Counted from the first letter of the stretch, positions 1 to 7,140 are shown. The stretch is 13,487 nt of DNA from Alphaproteobacteria bacterium UBA1303 (GCA_002307315.1 DBTZ01000008.1:7289-20775), one strand, 5' to 3'. Notes: generated by a model from the sequence alone, not told the origin. Numbers and translations: made by a program.

Positions 1-1940
1 GCCACTTCGGTCTTGCCGAAGCCGACATCGCCGCACACCAGCCGATCCATCGGCCGTCCTCGGGCAAGGTCTTCGATGGCGTCGGTAATGGCGCGATCCT
101 GATCCTCGGTTTCGGCATACGGGAAACGGGCGCAGAATTCGTCGTACAGCCCCTGCGGCTTCTCCGTCGGCGGAAGATGCTTCAGCTCGCGCGCGGCGGC
201 GATACGGATCAATTCTCCGGCGATCTCACGCACCCGCGCCTTGGCCTTCGACTTGCGCTGCTGCCAGCCGCCGCTGCCGAGACGATCGAGCACGGCGCCT
301 TCGTCGGAGCCGTAACGGGTAAGAAGCTCGATGTTCTCGACCGGCAGAAACAGCTTGCCGCCGTCGTATTGCAGTTCCAGGCAATCGTGCGGCGCACCGG
401 TGACTTCGATGGTCTTGAGACCGAGATAGCGGCCGACGCCGTGCTCGATGTGGGTCACCAGATCGCCGGGCGACAGCGTCGACGCCTCGGTCAGGAAATT
501 CTGCGCCTTGCGCACGCGGGTGTGCGGCCGCGCCATGCGGTCGCCGAGGATGTCCTGTTCGGAAACGACGACGAAATCCGGGGCTTCGAAACCGTGCTCC
601 AATCCCAGCACCGCCAGACCGGCGGCGCTTCCATCCATCTTCTGCGCATCCGGCCAATCGGCGACCGGACGGACGGCAGACAATCCATGATCGGACAAAA
701 CCGCGCCCAATCGTTCGGCAGAGCCTTCGGTCCAGGCGGCGAACAGCACGCGTTTCTTTGCCGCGATTAGCGCTGCGACATGATCGCAAGCCGCCTGAAA
801 CACGTTGGCACCGGTCTGGCGCTCAGGCGAAAAATCGCGCCCCAGCTTGGCGTTGGCATCGACCGAATGCATGTTTTCCGGCGCGGAAAACGGCGACAGA
901 TCGCGCAAAATATGGCGCGGCAGCGCCGCCTGCCAGTCTTCTTCGGTCAGATATAGCCGGTCGGACGGCAGCGGCCGATAGGGCGGCGATTTCATCGTCT
1001 TGCCGTCGCCGTCTTTGAGGAATTGGCGGCGGGTCTCGTAATAATCGCGGATCAGTTCCAGCCTGGCGGCACGCGCCTCGTCGGTCTGATGGCCAAACAT
1101 AAGCAAAGTTCGGGGCAGATAATCGAACAGCGTCTCCATTTTGTCGTGGAACAACGGCAGCCAGTGTTCCATGCCTTGCGCCTTGCGCCCGGCACTGACC
1201 GATTCATAAACCGGATCGTCGCCGGCCGGCCCGAAGGTTGCGACGTAGCCGCTACGGAAGCGACTGATCGAAGCGGCATCGAGCGGCGCCTCGCCCGCCG
1301 GCAAGAGTTCGATGTTCGCGACCTTGCCTTGCGAAAGCTGGGTTTCGGCATCGAAGCGGCGGATGGCTTCGAGCCGGTCGCCGAGGAAATCGAGCCGAAG
1401 CGGCGCTTCGCCCGGCGGCCACAGATCGACGATGCCACCGCGCGGGGCGAAATCGCCCGGCTCGCGCACGGTGCCGGTACGCACATAGCCGTTGTCGGCA
1501 AGAAACCGGATCAAGGTTTGGTAATCGACTTTGGCGCCAACCGCAGCGGCGAAGCTGGCATCGAGAATGGTCTGGCGCGGTGGCACCCTCTGCATCAACG
1601 CATTAAGGGTTGCCACCACCACCGCCGGCCCGTCGTCGGGCTTTCGCCGCGCCAGCGCCGCCAACGTCGCCAATCTCTGGCCGACGATATCCGGCTTAGG
1701 CGAAACCCGATCGTAAGGCAGACAATCCCAGGCCGGAAAAAACAGTATTTTCGCGGACGGCGAGAAGAACCCGATTGCTGCCGCAGCTGCGGCCGCATGA
1801 ACGTCATCGGGCACCACGAACAACACCAGTCCTTTGGTGCGCTGCGCCGCCTCGCCGGCAAGATACGCGTCATAGCCGGGCGGCGCACCGGTAACGGCAA
1901 GCCGCTCAGGGTGTTTGGCGATGTAATCTATGCGTTCCAA
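1..1940 (-). CDS. mfd: Transcription-repair coupling factor Mfd, N-terminal part (runs off window start)
   Basis: Mfd is a cytoplasmic superfamily 2 translocase that removes stalled RNA polymerase and recruits UvrA for nucleotide excision repair. The window encodes about 646 residues; full-length members are usually about 1,150, so the second translocase lobe and the C-terminal domain lie outside. Visible in order are a UvrB-like N-terminal module (residues 1 to about 300), a linker domain, an RNA-polymerase-interacting CarD-like domain from about residue 490 containing THIEHGVGRYLG and ending near LLTRYGS, and the Walker A motif GDVGFGKT at residues 637-644 at the very edge. The frame is open throughout. 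The start is TTG at 1940, directly after the sdhE stop: a TAG in the same frame blocks anything longer, and the next in-frame start-type codon comes about 38 codons later, inside the conserved domain. GGTGG about 9 nt upstream may serve as the ribosome site. It probably shares a transcript with sdhE. The identity is near certain; the exact start is less so. Confidence 0.96.
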   Translation of the reverse strand, partial: MERIDYIAKHPERLAVTGAPPGYDAYLAGEAAQRTKGLVLFVVPDDVHAAAAAAAIGFFSPSAKILFFPAWDCLPYDRVSPKPDIVGQRLATLAALARRKPDDGPAVVVATLNALMQRVPPRQTILDASFAAAVGAKVDYQTLIRFLADNGYVRTGTVREPGDFAPRGGIVDLWPPGEAPLRLDFLGDRLEAIRRFDAETQLSQGKVANIELLPAGEAPLDAASISRFRSGYVATFGPAGDDPVYESVSAGRKAQGMEHWLPLFHDKMETLFDYLPRTLLMFGHQTDEARAARLELIRDYYETRRQFLKDGDGKTMKSPPYRPLPSDRLYLTEEDWQAALPRHILRDLSPFSAPENMHSVDANAKLGRDFSPERQTGANVFQAACDHVAALIAAKKRVLFAAWTEGSAERLGAVLSDHGLSAVRPVADWPDAQKMDGSAAGLAVLGLEHGFEAPDFVVVSEQDILGDRMARPHTRVRKAQNFLTEASTLSPGDLVTHIEHGVGRYLGLKTIEVTGAPHDCLELQYDGGKLFLPVENIELLTRYGSDEGAVLDRLGSGGWQQRKSKAKARVREIAGELIRIAAARELKHLPPTEKPQGLYDEFCARFPYAETEDQDRAITDAIEDLARGRPMDRLVCGDVGFGKTEV

Positions 1941-2219
1941 CTAAACATTCCACCGGGGGTTTTTGCGCCTGCACAATTCCATCAATCGGGCGAACAACGG
2001 CGTATCGTGTTCGGGCGGCAAGGGCTTGAAACCGGTCAGCCAGGCATAGACGTCCTGATCGGGAGCATCGAGCAGCGCCTCGAAGCAATCCATCTCGCCT
2101 TCGCTCATGGCGGGAACCTCGGCTGCCGCAAAGGTGCCGAAGATCAGATCGACCTCCTTGAAACCCCGGCGCTGCGCCCGGAACAACAGCCTTTTGCACC
2201 GATCCTCGATTTCCGTCAT
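1941..2219 (-). CDS. sdhE: Succinate dehydrogenase assembly factor SdhE (FAD assembly factor, YgfY/Sdh5 family)
   Basis: This 92-residue cytoplasmic protein helps attach FAD covalently to the flavoprotein subunit SdhA of succinate dehydrogenase. The family signature RGxxE is seen as RRGFKEVD (R18, G19, E22), followed by LIFGTF. The second conserved block is DQDVYAWLTG around residues 55-63. The protein is all-helical in type, without a signal peptide or membrane segment, and its length matches the family (about 80-100). The gene is first in the minus-strand unit, facing recG, and its TAG stop directly abuts the TTG start of mfd in the same frame. The mfd-sdhE-recG order is, to my knowledge, common in Alphaproteobacteria, where sdhE often lies away from the sdh operon. 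The ATG at 2219 is the only sensible start. A TATACC hexamer lies about 12 nt upstream, so the leader may be very short. Confidence 0.93.
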   Translation of the reverse strand: MTEIEDRCKRLLFRAQRRGFKEVDLIFGTFAAAEVPAMSEGEMDCFEALLDAPDQDVYAWLTGFKPLPPEHDTPLFARLMELCRRKNPRWNV

Positions 2220-2295
2220 GGCGGCGGGGTATAGCCCGGCCGGCCGCCGCCCGCCAGTAGGAACCGGGGCGAAACCCGGTTATTCTGTCCCGATC
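2220..2295. promoter_or_regulatory. Divergent sdhE/recG intergenic region with hairpin
   Basis: These 76 bp must hold the start signals for both the sdhE-mfd unit (minus) and recG (plus). A perfect 7-bp inverted repeat, AACCGGG (2262-2268) and CCCGGTT (2275-2281), flanks a 6-nt loop and ends 14 nt before the recG ATG. Weak -10-like hexamers are TATTCT at 2281-2286 for recG and, on the minus strand, TATACC at about 2228-2233 for sdhE. Neither has a convincing -35 box. No Shine-Dalgarno sequence precedes the recG ATG, so a short or leaderless recG message is possible. The repeat could be an operator or an mRNA hairpin; the sequence alone does not decide. Confidence 0.4.
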
Positions 2296-4371
2296 ATGCG
2301 CCCTGCGATTCTGTTTCCTCTGTTCGCCGAAACCCGCACGCTGGCGGGGGTCGGCCCGCGGCTGGAAAAGCTGATCAAAGAGGTCGCCGGCCCTCGGCTG
2401 GTCGATCTGGCATTCGACCTGCCGATTGCGGTGATCGACCGCTCGTACCGGCCCAAGCTGATCGAGGCGGAAAGCGGACGCATCGCCACCGTCGCGGTGA
2501 ACGTGCTCGACCATGTGCCCGGCTTCGACAAACGCCAGCCCTACAAGGTGCGCTGTTCCGACGAGACGGCGATAGTGGAACTGGTGTTCTTCCACGCCAA
2601 GGCGGACTATTTGACCCAGACGCTGCCGCCGGGGTCGCAGCGGATCGTCAGCGGCCGCATCGAGCGCTTCGGGGGCCGCCGGCAGATGGCGCATCCCGAT
2701 TACATCCTCGATCCGGCCCGCGAGGCCGATCTGCCGGCGCACGAACCGGTCTACGGTCTGACCGCGGGCTTGCCCAGCAAGGTGATGGTCAAGGCGGCCA
2801 AGGGGGCGCTGGCCAAGGTGCCCAACCTGCCCGAATGGCTGGACCCGACCTACCGCAAGGAGCGCGGCTGGCCGGACTTCCTCGATGCGCTGACCACCGC
2901 CCACAATCCGGTGCATGAGAACGATCTTTTGCCCGCCATGCCCGCCCGCGCCCGCCTTGCTTTCGACGAGCTTCTCGCCAACCAGCTTGCGCTGCTGCTG
3001 GTGCGCACCAAGATGCGCGAGACCAAGGGCCGCGCCCTGACCGGCGACGGACATTTGCGCCGAAAGGCCATCGCCGCCTTGCCGTTTCGGCTGACCGAGG
3101 CGCAAATCGCGGCACTGGCGGAAATCGATGCCGACATGGCGTCCGACGCCCGCATGTTGCGACTGCTGCAGGGCGACGTCGGCTCGGGCAAGACCGTGGT
3201 GGCGTTTCTGTCGCTGCTGCACGCCATCGAGGCCGGATGCCAGGGCGCGCTGATGGCGCCCACCGAGCTTCTGGCCCGCCAGCATTTTGCCGCGCTGTCG
3301 CCGCTGGCCGAGCAAAGCGGGGTGCGGATGGAAATCCTCACCGGCCGGGAAAAGGGCGCGCCGCGCGAGGCGCTGCTCGATGCCTTGGCCAAGGGCGAGA
3401 TCGACATCTTGGTCGGCACCCACGCGCTGTTTTCCGACGATGTGGCGTTTCGCAACCTCGGCCTTGCCGTGGTGGACGAGCAGCATCGCTTCGGCGTGCA
3501 TCAGCGTTTGTCGCTGCAGGGGCGCAACGCCGACGTGCTGGTGATGACGGCGACGCCGATCCCGCGCACCTTGGCGCTGACCGCCTACGGCGACATGGAG
3601 GTCTCGCGCCTGCACGGCCGCCCGCCCGGCCGCCAGCCGGTGGAAACCGGCGTGCTGTCGGCCGAACGGCTGGGCGAGGTGGTCGCGCATTTGCGCCGGG
3701 CGATCGAAAAAGGCGCGCGGGCCTATTGGGTCTGCCCGCTGGTGGCGGAGTCCGAGAAGATCGACCTTGCCGCCGCCGAGGAACGGGCGATCGAGCTCAA
3801 GGCGGCGCTGGGCGACGGCGTCGGCTTGGTACACGGCCAGATGAAGCCGTCCGTGCGCGATGCGACGATGGAGCAATTCCGAACCGGCAAGATTTCCGTG
3901 CTGGTCGCTACCACAGTGATCGAGGTCGGCGTCGACGTGCCGGAAGCCACCATCATGGTGGTCGAACATGCCGAACGCTTCGGCTTGGCCCAACTGCATC
4001 AGTTGCGTGGACGGGTCGGCCGCGGCCCGGAGCGCTCGCACTGCCTGCTGGTCTATCATCCGCCGCTGGGCGAAACCGCCAAAGCGCGGCTGAAGACGAT
4101 GCGCGAAACCGACGACGGCTTCGTCATCGCCGAGGAGGACTTAAGGCTCCGCGGCCCCGGCGAACTGCTCGGCACGCGGCAGAGCGGTCAGTTGGAATTC
4201 CGCATGGCCGATCTATCCGTCCACGGAGAGTTGCTGGCGGCGGCGCGCGACGACGCGAAAATGATCCTGCTGCGCGACCCGGAACTGAAATCCCCGCGCG
4301 GCGCGGCGTTGCGGACATTATTATATCTGTTCGGCCGCGACGAGGCGGTGAAGTATCTGCGGGCGGGATAG
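2296..4371 (+). CDS. recG: ATP-dependent DNA helicase RecG
   Basis: RecG is a cytoplasmic double-stranded DNA translocase that reverses stalled forks and processes branched recombination intermediates such as Holliday junctions and R-loops. The product is 691 residues, matching the family's usual length of about 690. The N-terminal wedge domain carries an OB fold (about residues 50-150) that grips the junction; LAGVGPRLEKL near the start is a typical RecG opening. Helicase motifs follow: Walker A GDVGSGKT at 293-300, DEQH at 394-397, TATPIPRTLA, and in the second lobe the VATTVIEVGVDVP and QLRGRVGRG motifs. The C-terminal GTRQSGQ block, part of the translocation region, is present. ATG 2296 is chosen because upstream codons (from 2107) overlap sdhE and lack homology-like sequence, while MRP is a common alphaproteobacterial RecG start. 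No Shine-Dalgarno sequence is visible. It is divergent from sdhE. Confidence 0.97.
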   Translation: MRPAILFPLFAETRTLAGVGPRLEKLIKEVAGPRLVDLAFDLPIAVIDRSYRPKLIEAESGRIATVAVNVLDHVPGFDKRQPYKVRCSDETAIVELVFFHAKADYLTQTLPPGSQRIVSGRIERFGGRRQMAHPDYILDPAREADLPAHEPVYGLTAGLPSKVMVKAAKGALAKVPNLPEWLDPTYRKERGWPDFLDALTTAHNPVHENDLLPAMPARARLAFDELLANQLALLLVRTKMRETKGRALTGDGHLRRKAIAALPFRLTEAQIAALAEIDADMASDARMLRLLQGDVGSGKTVVAFLSLLHAIEAGCQGALMAPTELLARQHFAALSPLAEQSGVRMEILTGREKGAPREALLDALAKGEIDILVGTHALFSDDVAFRNLGLAVVDEQHRFGVHQRLSLQGRNADVLVMTATPIPRTLALTAYGDMEVSRLHGRPPGRQPVETGVLSAERLGEVVAHLRRAIEKGARAYWVCPLVAESEKIDLAAAEERAIELKAALGDGVGLVHGQMKPSVRDATMEQFRTGKISVLVATTVIEVGVDVPEATIMVVEHAERFGLAQLHQLRGRVGRGPERSHCLLVYHPPLGETAKARLKTMRETDDGFVIAEEDLRLRGPGELLGTRQSGQLEFRMADLSVHGELLAAARDDAKMILLRDPELKSPRGAALRTLLYLFGRDEAVKYLRAG

Positions 4372-4376
4372 CACGC

Positions 4377-4391
4377 AGCGGTTCGGCCGCT
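4377..4391 (+). terminator. Weak hairpin just after recG
   Basis: AGCGG (4377-4381) pairs with CCGCT (4387-4391) around a 5-nt TTCGG loop, 5 nt after the recG stop. The stem is short and no T-run follows, so it is not a canonical intrinsic terminator. It may only slow or stabilise the 3' end. Confidence 0.2.
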
Positions 4392-4446
4392 TGGCGCATC
4401 TTCCGGGCACGGCCGCGATAATCGCGCACCATCGCCGAGCGAATTG

Positions 4447-4466
4447 AATTGCTACCGGTAGCAATT
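4447..4466. promoter_or_regulatory. Perfect 20-bp palindromic operator (LacI-family style) upstream of the SGNH hydrolase
   Basis: AATTGCTACCGGTAGCAATT is a perfect 20-bp palindrome, ending 40 bp before the esterase ATG. Its even symmetry, central CG and the core GCTACCGGTAGC match the general style of operators bound by LacI-family sugar regulators; this family assignment is inference. The palindrome lies outside any coding frame I accept and is AT-rich at its edges, unlike the surrounding DNA. A GATAAT hexamer at 4417-4422 could be a -10 box, which would put the palindrome about 18-37 bp downstream of the transcription start, a plausible roadblock position. Its only -35 candidate, TTGGCG at 4391-4396, is spaced too widely (20 bp). 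No regulator gene lies in the window. An RNA hairpin role is also possible, but no T-run follows. Confidence 0.6.
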
Positions 4467-4506
4467 ATGTGCGAAAAACCCGTCATGAGACTTTGAGGCG
4501 TTCGTC

Positions 4507-5373
4507 ATGATCCGTTTTGCCGCCATCGCCACCGCGTTGATGCTTATCCCTGCGTTCGCGCAGGACGCCGCACCGCTGCAACCGCCGCCGGTCAAGCAGA
4601 TCGTGGCGAGGAAGGTCGTGCTGGTCGGCGATTCCACTGCGCAGGTCTTGAGCGGGTGGGGCGGCAGCTTTTGCGCCGTACATGTTACCTCGTTCCTGGC
4701 GTGCGTGAATTTGGCGCGCGGCGGGCGCAGTTCGATGAGCTATCGCGCCGAAGGTTCGTGGGACATCGCGCTTGCCGAGATGAAGACGCCGGGCTTCGAG
4801 AAGATTTTCGTGCTGATCCAGTTCGGACATAACGACCAGCCGGGCAAGCCGGGCCGCTCGACCGTCCTTGCCACCGAATTTCCCGTCAACATCGCCCGTT
4901 ATGTGACCGAGACCCGCGCCGCCGGGGCAATTCCGGTGCTGGTGACGCCGTTGACCCGCCGTACGTTCAAGGATGGCAGGCAGTCCGACGATTTGCAGCC
5001 CTGGGCCGACGCGGTTGCCAAGGTGGCGAAAGAGATGAACGTGCCGCTGGTCGATTTGCATGCGCGTAGCATGGAGGCGGTGCAGGCGATGGGGGCGGTC
5101 GAAGCTGCCAAGTTCGCCCAGGTGCCGCCGCCGGCCGATATTCTCAACGCCGCCCGGGCCGGCACCACCATGCATTCCAATGCGGCCAACCCCGACAAGC
5201 CGTTTCTGCCGCCCGTCGAGCAGCCGGCCCCGCCGGTCGAAGGCATGGCGGTGGCGAAGCTGTCGTTCGACTACACCCACCTCGGCCGCGAGGGGGCGGA
5301 TTTCTTCTCGGCGATGATGGCGCGCGAACTGGCCAAGGCGGTGCCGGAATTGCGTAAGGACTTGATTCCGTAG
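4507..5373 (+). CDS. Secreted SGNH/GDSL hydrolase, rhamnogalacturonan acetylesterase-like
   Basis: The protein has 288 residues and begins with a signal peptide (MIRFAAIATALMLIPAFA, cleavage probably after AFA), so it likely acts in the periplasm or outside the cell. SGNH blocks are in order: block I GDST at 41-44 with nucleophile Ser43, block II NLARGGRSS (oxyanion Gly near 72-73), block III FGHND with Asn109, and block V DYTH with Asp255 and His258. The GGRSS and GHND forms resemble rhamnogalacturonan acetylesterases, which remove acetyl groups from pectin; the real substrate could be another O-acetylated polysaccharide. A proline-rich insert (about residues 195-245) precedes block V. GAGG at 4495-4498 is a good ribosome site 8 nt from the ATG. 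The palindrome at 4447-4466 suggests its own sugar-responsive control. It lies 50 bp before an SLBB export gene on the same strand, which hints at an envelope or polysaccharide role. Confidence 0.82.
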   Translation: MIRFAAIATALMLIPAFAQDAAPLQPPPVKQIVARKVVLVGDSTAQVLSGWGGSFCAVHVTSFLACVNLARGGRSSMSYRAEGSWDIALAEMKTPGFEKIFVLIQFGHNDQPGKPGRSTVLATEFPVNIARYVTETRAAGAIPVLVTPLTRRTFKDGRQSDDLQPWADAVAKVAKEMNVPLVDLHARSMEAVQAMGAVEAAKFAQVPPPADILNAARAGTTMHSNAANPDKPFLPPVEQPAPPVEGMAVAKLSFDYTHLGREGADFFSAMMARELAKAVPELRKDLIP

Positions 5374-5423
5374 GACGATCTTCGGCATCAAGCTTAAGTC
5401 TTCGTAAACGGCTTGCCGCTAGC

Positions 5424-6254
5424 ATGGGGGGCATGTTCGGCAAGGTTGTCCTTTCTCTTTTTGCGTTGGCTCTGGCGGCAATCCCGGCCGCGGCGGGGGA
5501 GATATCGCGCGCCCCGGTGCCGTTGACGCCGCATTATTCGGTGCAAACTCCGCCCGATCGGGAGACCCCAAGCCCGCCGACGGCGGCGCCAGCCGCCAAG
5601 GTGGATGCTGCGCCGCTGAACCGTCCGGCCGAGAAGCCAGAGGCCGGGCCGGCGAACAACAAGGCGGTCGCCGAAAACCAAGCCGACGAAACCGTTCGCG
5701 TCACCGCCATCCGGCCGTCCGAGGACGAAAGCTACCGCCTCGGCGTCGGCGACAAGCTGCACATCACCGTGTTCGGCGAAACGGATCTGTCGGGCAATTT
5801 CGAGATCGACAGTCAGGGATACGTGCGCCTGCCGCTGATCGGACAAATTCCGGCGGCGGGGCAAACCTCCTATGGGCTGGAGAACCGCATCGGCAATACC
5901 CTCGTCAGGGGCGGTTATCTTCTCGGTCCCAAGGTAAATGTCGAGGTTACCGGCTACCGGCCGTTCTACATTCTCGGCGAAGTGACCAAACCCGGCGAAT
6001 ACCCGTATGTCAACGCCATGAACGCGCTCAATGCCATTGCGCTGGCCGGCGGTTTTACCGACCGGGCGGTGACCTCCAGCCTCTACGTCCGCCACCAAGA
6101 CGATCCGCGCGAGCATGAGGTCGCTCTCGATCCCTCCACCCGCATCCGCCCCGGCGACGTGGTGCGGGTCGAACGTTCGACCTATTGGGCGATTATGACG
6201 GTGCTGGCGCCGTTGTTCTCGCCGTTCGCTGCCGTTGCGTACCTTTTGAAATAA
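5424..6254 (+). CDS. Polysaccharide export protein, Wza-like (Poly_export + SLBB domains)
   Basis: Proteins of this type form or assist the outer-membrane channel for capsule or exopolysaccharide export. The product has 276 residues. A signal peptide (about residues 1-24, ending PAAA) is followed by a long Pro/Ala-rich linker (25-95). A Poly_export domain spans about 101-176, with YRLGVGDKLHITVFGE and GYVRLPLIG. An SLBB domain spans about 179-230, with FYILGEVTKPGEYPY and IALAGGFTDRA. The C-terminal stretch (254-275) is hydrophobic, like a membrane segment. There is no lipobox Cys near the signal cleavage site, so unlike Wza it is probably not a lipoprotein. No tyrosine kinase (Wzc), flippase, polymerase or glycosyltransferase gene accompanies it here, so it is an orphan. 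ATG 5424 or ATG 5433 (three codons later) could be the start; neither has a well-spaced ribosome site. Its stop codon overlaps the kdsA promoter region. Confidence 0.85.
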   Translation: MGGMFGKVVLSLFALALAAIPAAAGEISRAPVPLTPHYSVQTPPDRETPSPPTAAPAAKVDAAPLNRPAEKPEAGPANNKAVAENQADETVRVTAIRPSEDESYRLGVGDKLHITVFGETDLSGNFEIDSQGYVRLPLIGQIPAAGQTSYGLENRIGNTLVRGGYLLGPKVNVEVTGYRPFYILGEVTKPGEYPYVNAMNALNAIALAGGFTDRAVTSSLYVRHQDDPREHEVALDPSTRIRPGDVVRVERSTYWAIMTVLAPLFSPFAAVAYLLK

Positions 6255-6274
6255 TCGCAGAGCCGGGTTATAAG
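6246..6274 (+). promoter_or_regulatory. Near-consensus sigma70-type promoter for kdsA
   Basis: TTGAAA at 6246-6251 (5 of 6 to TTGACA) and TATAAG at 6269-6274 (5 of 6 to TATAAT) are spaced by exactly 17 bp. The -35 box is formed by the last two sense codons of the SLBB gene (TTG AAA, then TAA). A start about 7 nt after the -10 box falls at about 6281, within 2 nt of the kdsA ATG at 6283. This predicts a leaderless or near-leaderless kdsA message, in line with the absence of a Shine-Dalgarno sequence there. It is inferred from sequence only. Confidence 0.55.
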
Positions 6275-6282
6275 CCGCGGCT

Positions 6283-7140
6283 ATGAACACAACCGCCCCC
6301 AATGCCGTCGTTACGGTCGGCAACGTCGAAATCGGCAACGCGAAGAAACTGTCGTTGATCGCCGGTCCCTGCCAACTCGAAAGCCGCGCCCACGCCTTCG
6401 AAATGGCGGCAGCGCTAAAGGAGATCGCCGGGACAGCCGGCATCGGGCTGATCTACAAGACCAGTTTCGACAAGGCCAACCGCACCTCGGCAAGCGCCAT
6501 GCGCGGGCTGGGGCTGGAGCAGTCGCTGCCGATTCTTCGCGAAATCCACGAAACTTTCGGCGTGCCGGTGCTGACCGACGTACATGAACGCGACCAGTGC
6601 GCCGCAGTGGCCGAGGCGGTGGACGTGTTGCAAATTCCCGCCTTTCTCTGCCGTCAGACCGATCTTCTTGTCGCCGCCGCCCATACCGGCAAGGTGGTCA
6701 ACGTCAAGAAGGGCCAGTTCCTCGCGCCGTGGGACATGAAGAACGTCGTTGCCAAGATCGTCGGCTCGGGCAATCCCAATGTCTTGGTTACCGAGCGCGG
6801 AGCCAGCTTTGGATACAATACTCTGGTCAACGACATGCGGGCGCTGCCGGCGATGGCGAAGTTCGGCGCGCCGGTGGTGTTCGACGCTACCCACTCGGCG
6901 CAACAGCCCGGCGGCCTCGGCAGCGCCACCGGCGGCGACCGCGCCATGGTGCCGTATCTTGCCCGCGCCGCGGTGGCGACCGGGGTGGCGGCGGTGTTCC
7001 TCGAAGTCCATCAGGATCCCGATCGCGCGCCGTCCGACGGGCCGAACATGCTGAAGCTCGAAGACCTGCCGGCGTTGCTGGACGATCTTCTCGCCATCGA
7101 TGTGATCGTAAAGGCACGCCACAACCGATTTCGGTCGTAA
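6283..7140 (+). CDS. kdsA: 2-dehydro-3-deoxyphosphooctonate aldolase (KDO-8-phosphate synthase)
   Basis: KdsA condenses phosphoenolpyruvate with arabinose 5-phosphate to give KDO-8-phosphate, the committed precursor of the KDO that links lipid A to the LPS core; it acts in the cytoplasm. The 285-residue product matches family length. Clear motifs are LIAGPCQLES (26-34), YKTSFDKANRTS (58-69), QIPAFLCRQTDLL (117-129), NVKKGQFLAPWDM (140-152), TERGASFGYN and FDATHSAQQPGG. Residues Cys30, His204, Glu241 and Asp252 correspond to the metal ligands of the metal-dependent class; the metal-independent E. coli type has Asn in place of the Cys. This is therefore predicted to be a metal-requiring enzyme. 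DAHP synthase is the alternative aldolase, but AFLCRQTDLL and KKGQFLAPWD are KdsA-specific in my experience. It lies 28 bp after the SLBB gene, with its own promoter. The usual neighbours pyrG and eno are absent. Confidence 0.97.
   Translation: MNTTAPNAVVTVGNVEIGNAKKLSLIAGPCQLESRAHAFEMAAALKEIAGTAGIGLIYKTSFDKANRTSASAMRGLGLEQSLPILREIHETFGVPVLTDVHERDQCAAVAEAVDVLQIPAFLCRQTDLLVAAAHTGKVVNVKKGQFLAPWDMKNVVAKIVGSGNPNVLVTERGASFGYNTLVNDMRALPAMAKFGAPVVFDATHSAQQPGGLGSATGGDRAMVPYLARAAVATGVAAVFLEVHQDPDRAPSDGPNMLKLEDLPALLDDLLAIDVIVKARHNRFRS

Noticed and set aside
1023..2234. 403-codon plus-strand open frame opposite mfd and sdhE
   Set aside because: It is antisense to conserved Mfd and SdhE sequence, with no recognised domain.
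2107..2295. RecG start upstream at 2107
   Set aside because: The additional 63 residues overlap sdhE antisense and do not resemble RecG; MRP at 2296 fits the family.
1906..4059. Very long open frame on the minus strand opposite recG (717 codons)
   Set aside because: It lies antisense to a clear RecG with all helicase motifs and reads as His/Arg/Gln-rich low-complexity protein, a common shadow in GC-rich DNA.
3237..4421. 394-codon plus-strand frame inside recG
   Set aside because: It is an alternative frame of recG with extreme Arg/Gly/Ala content, so a shadow.
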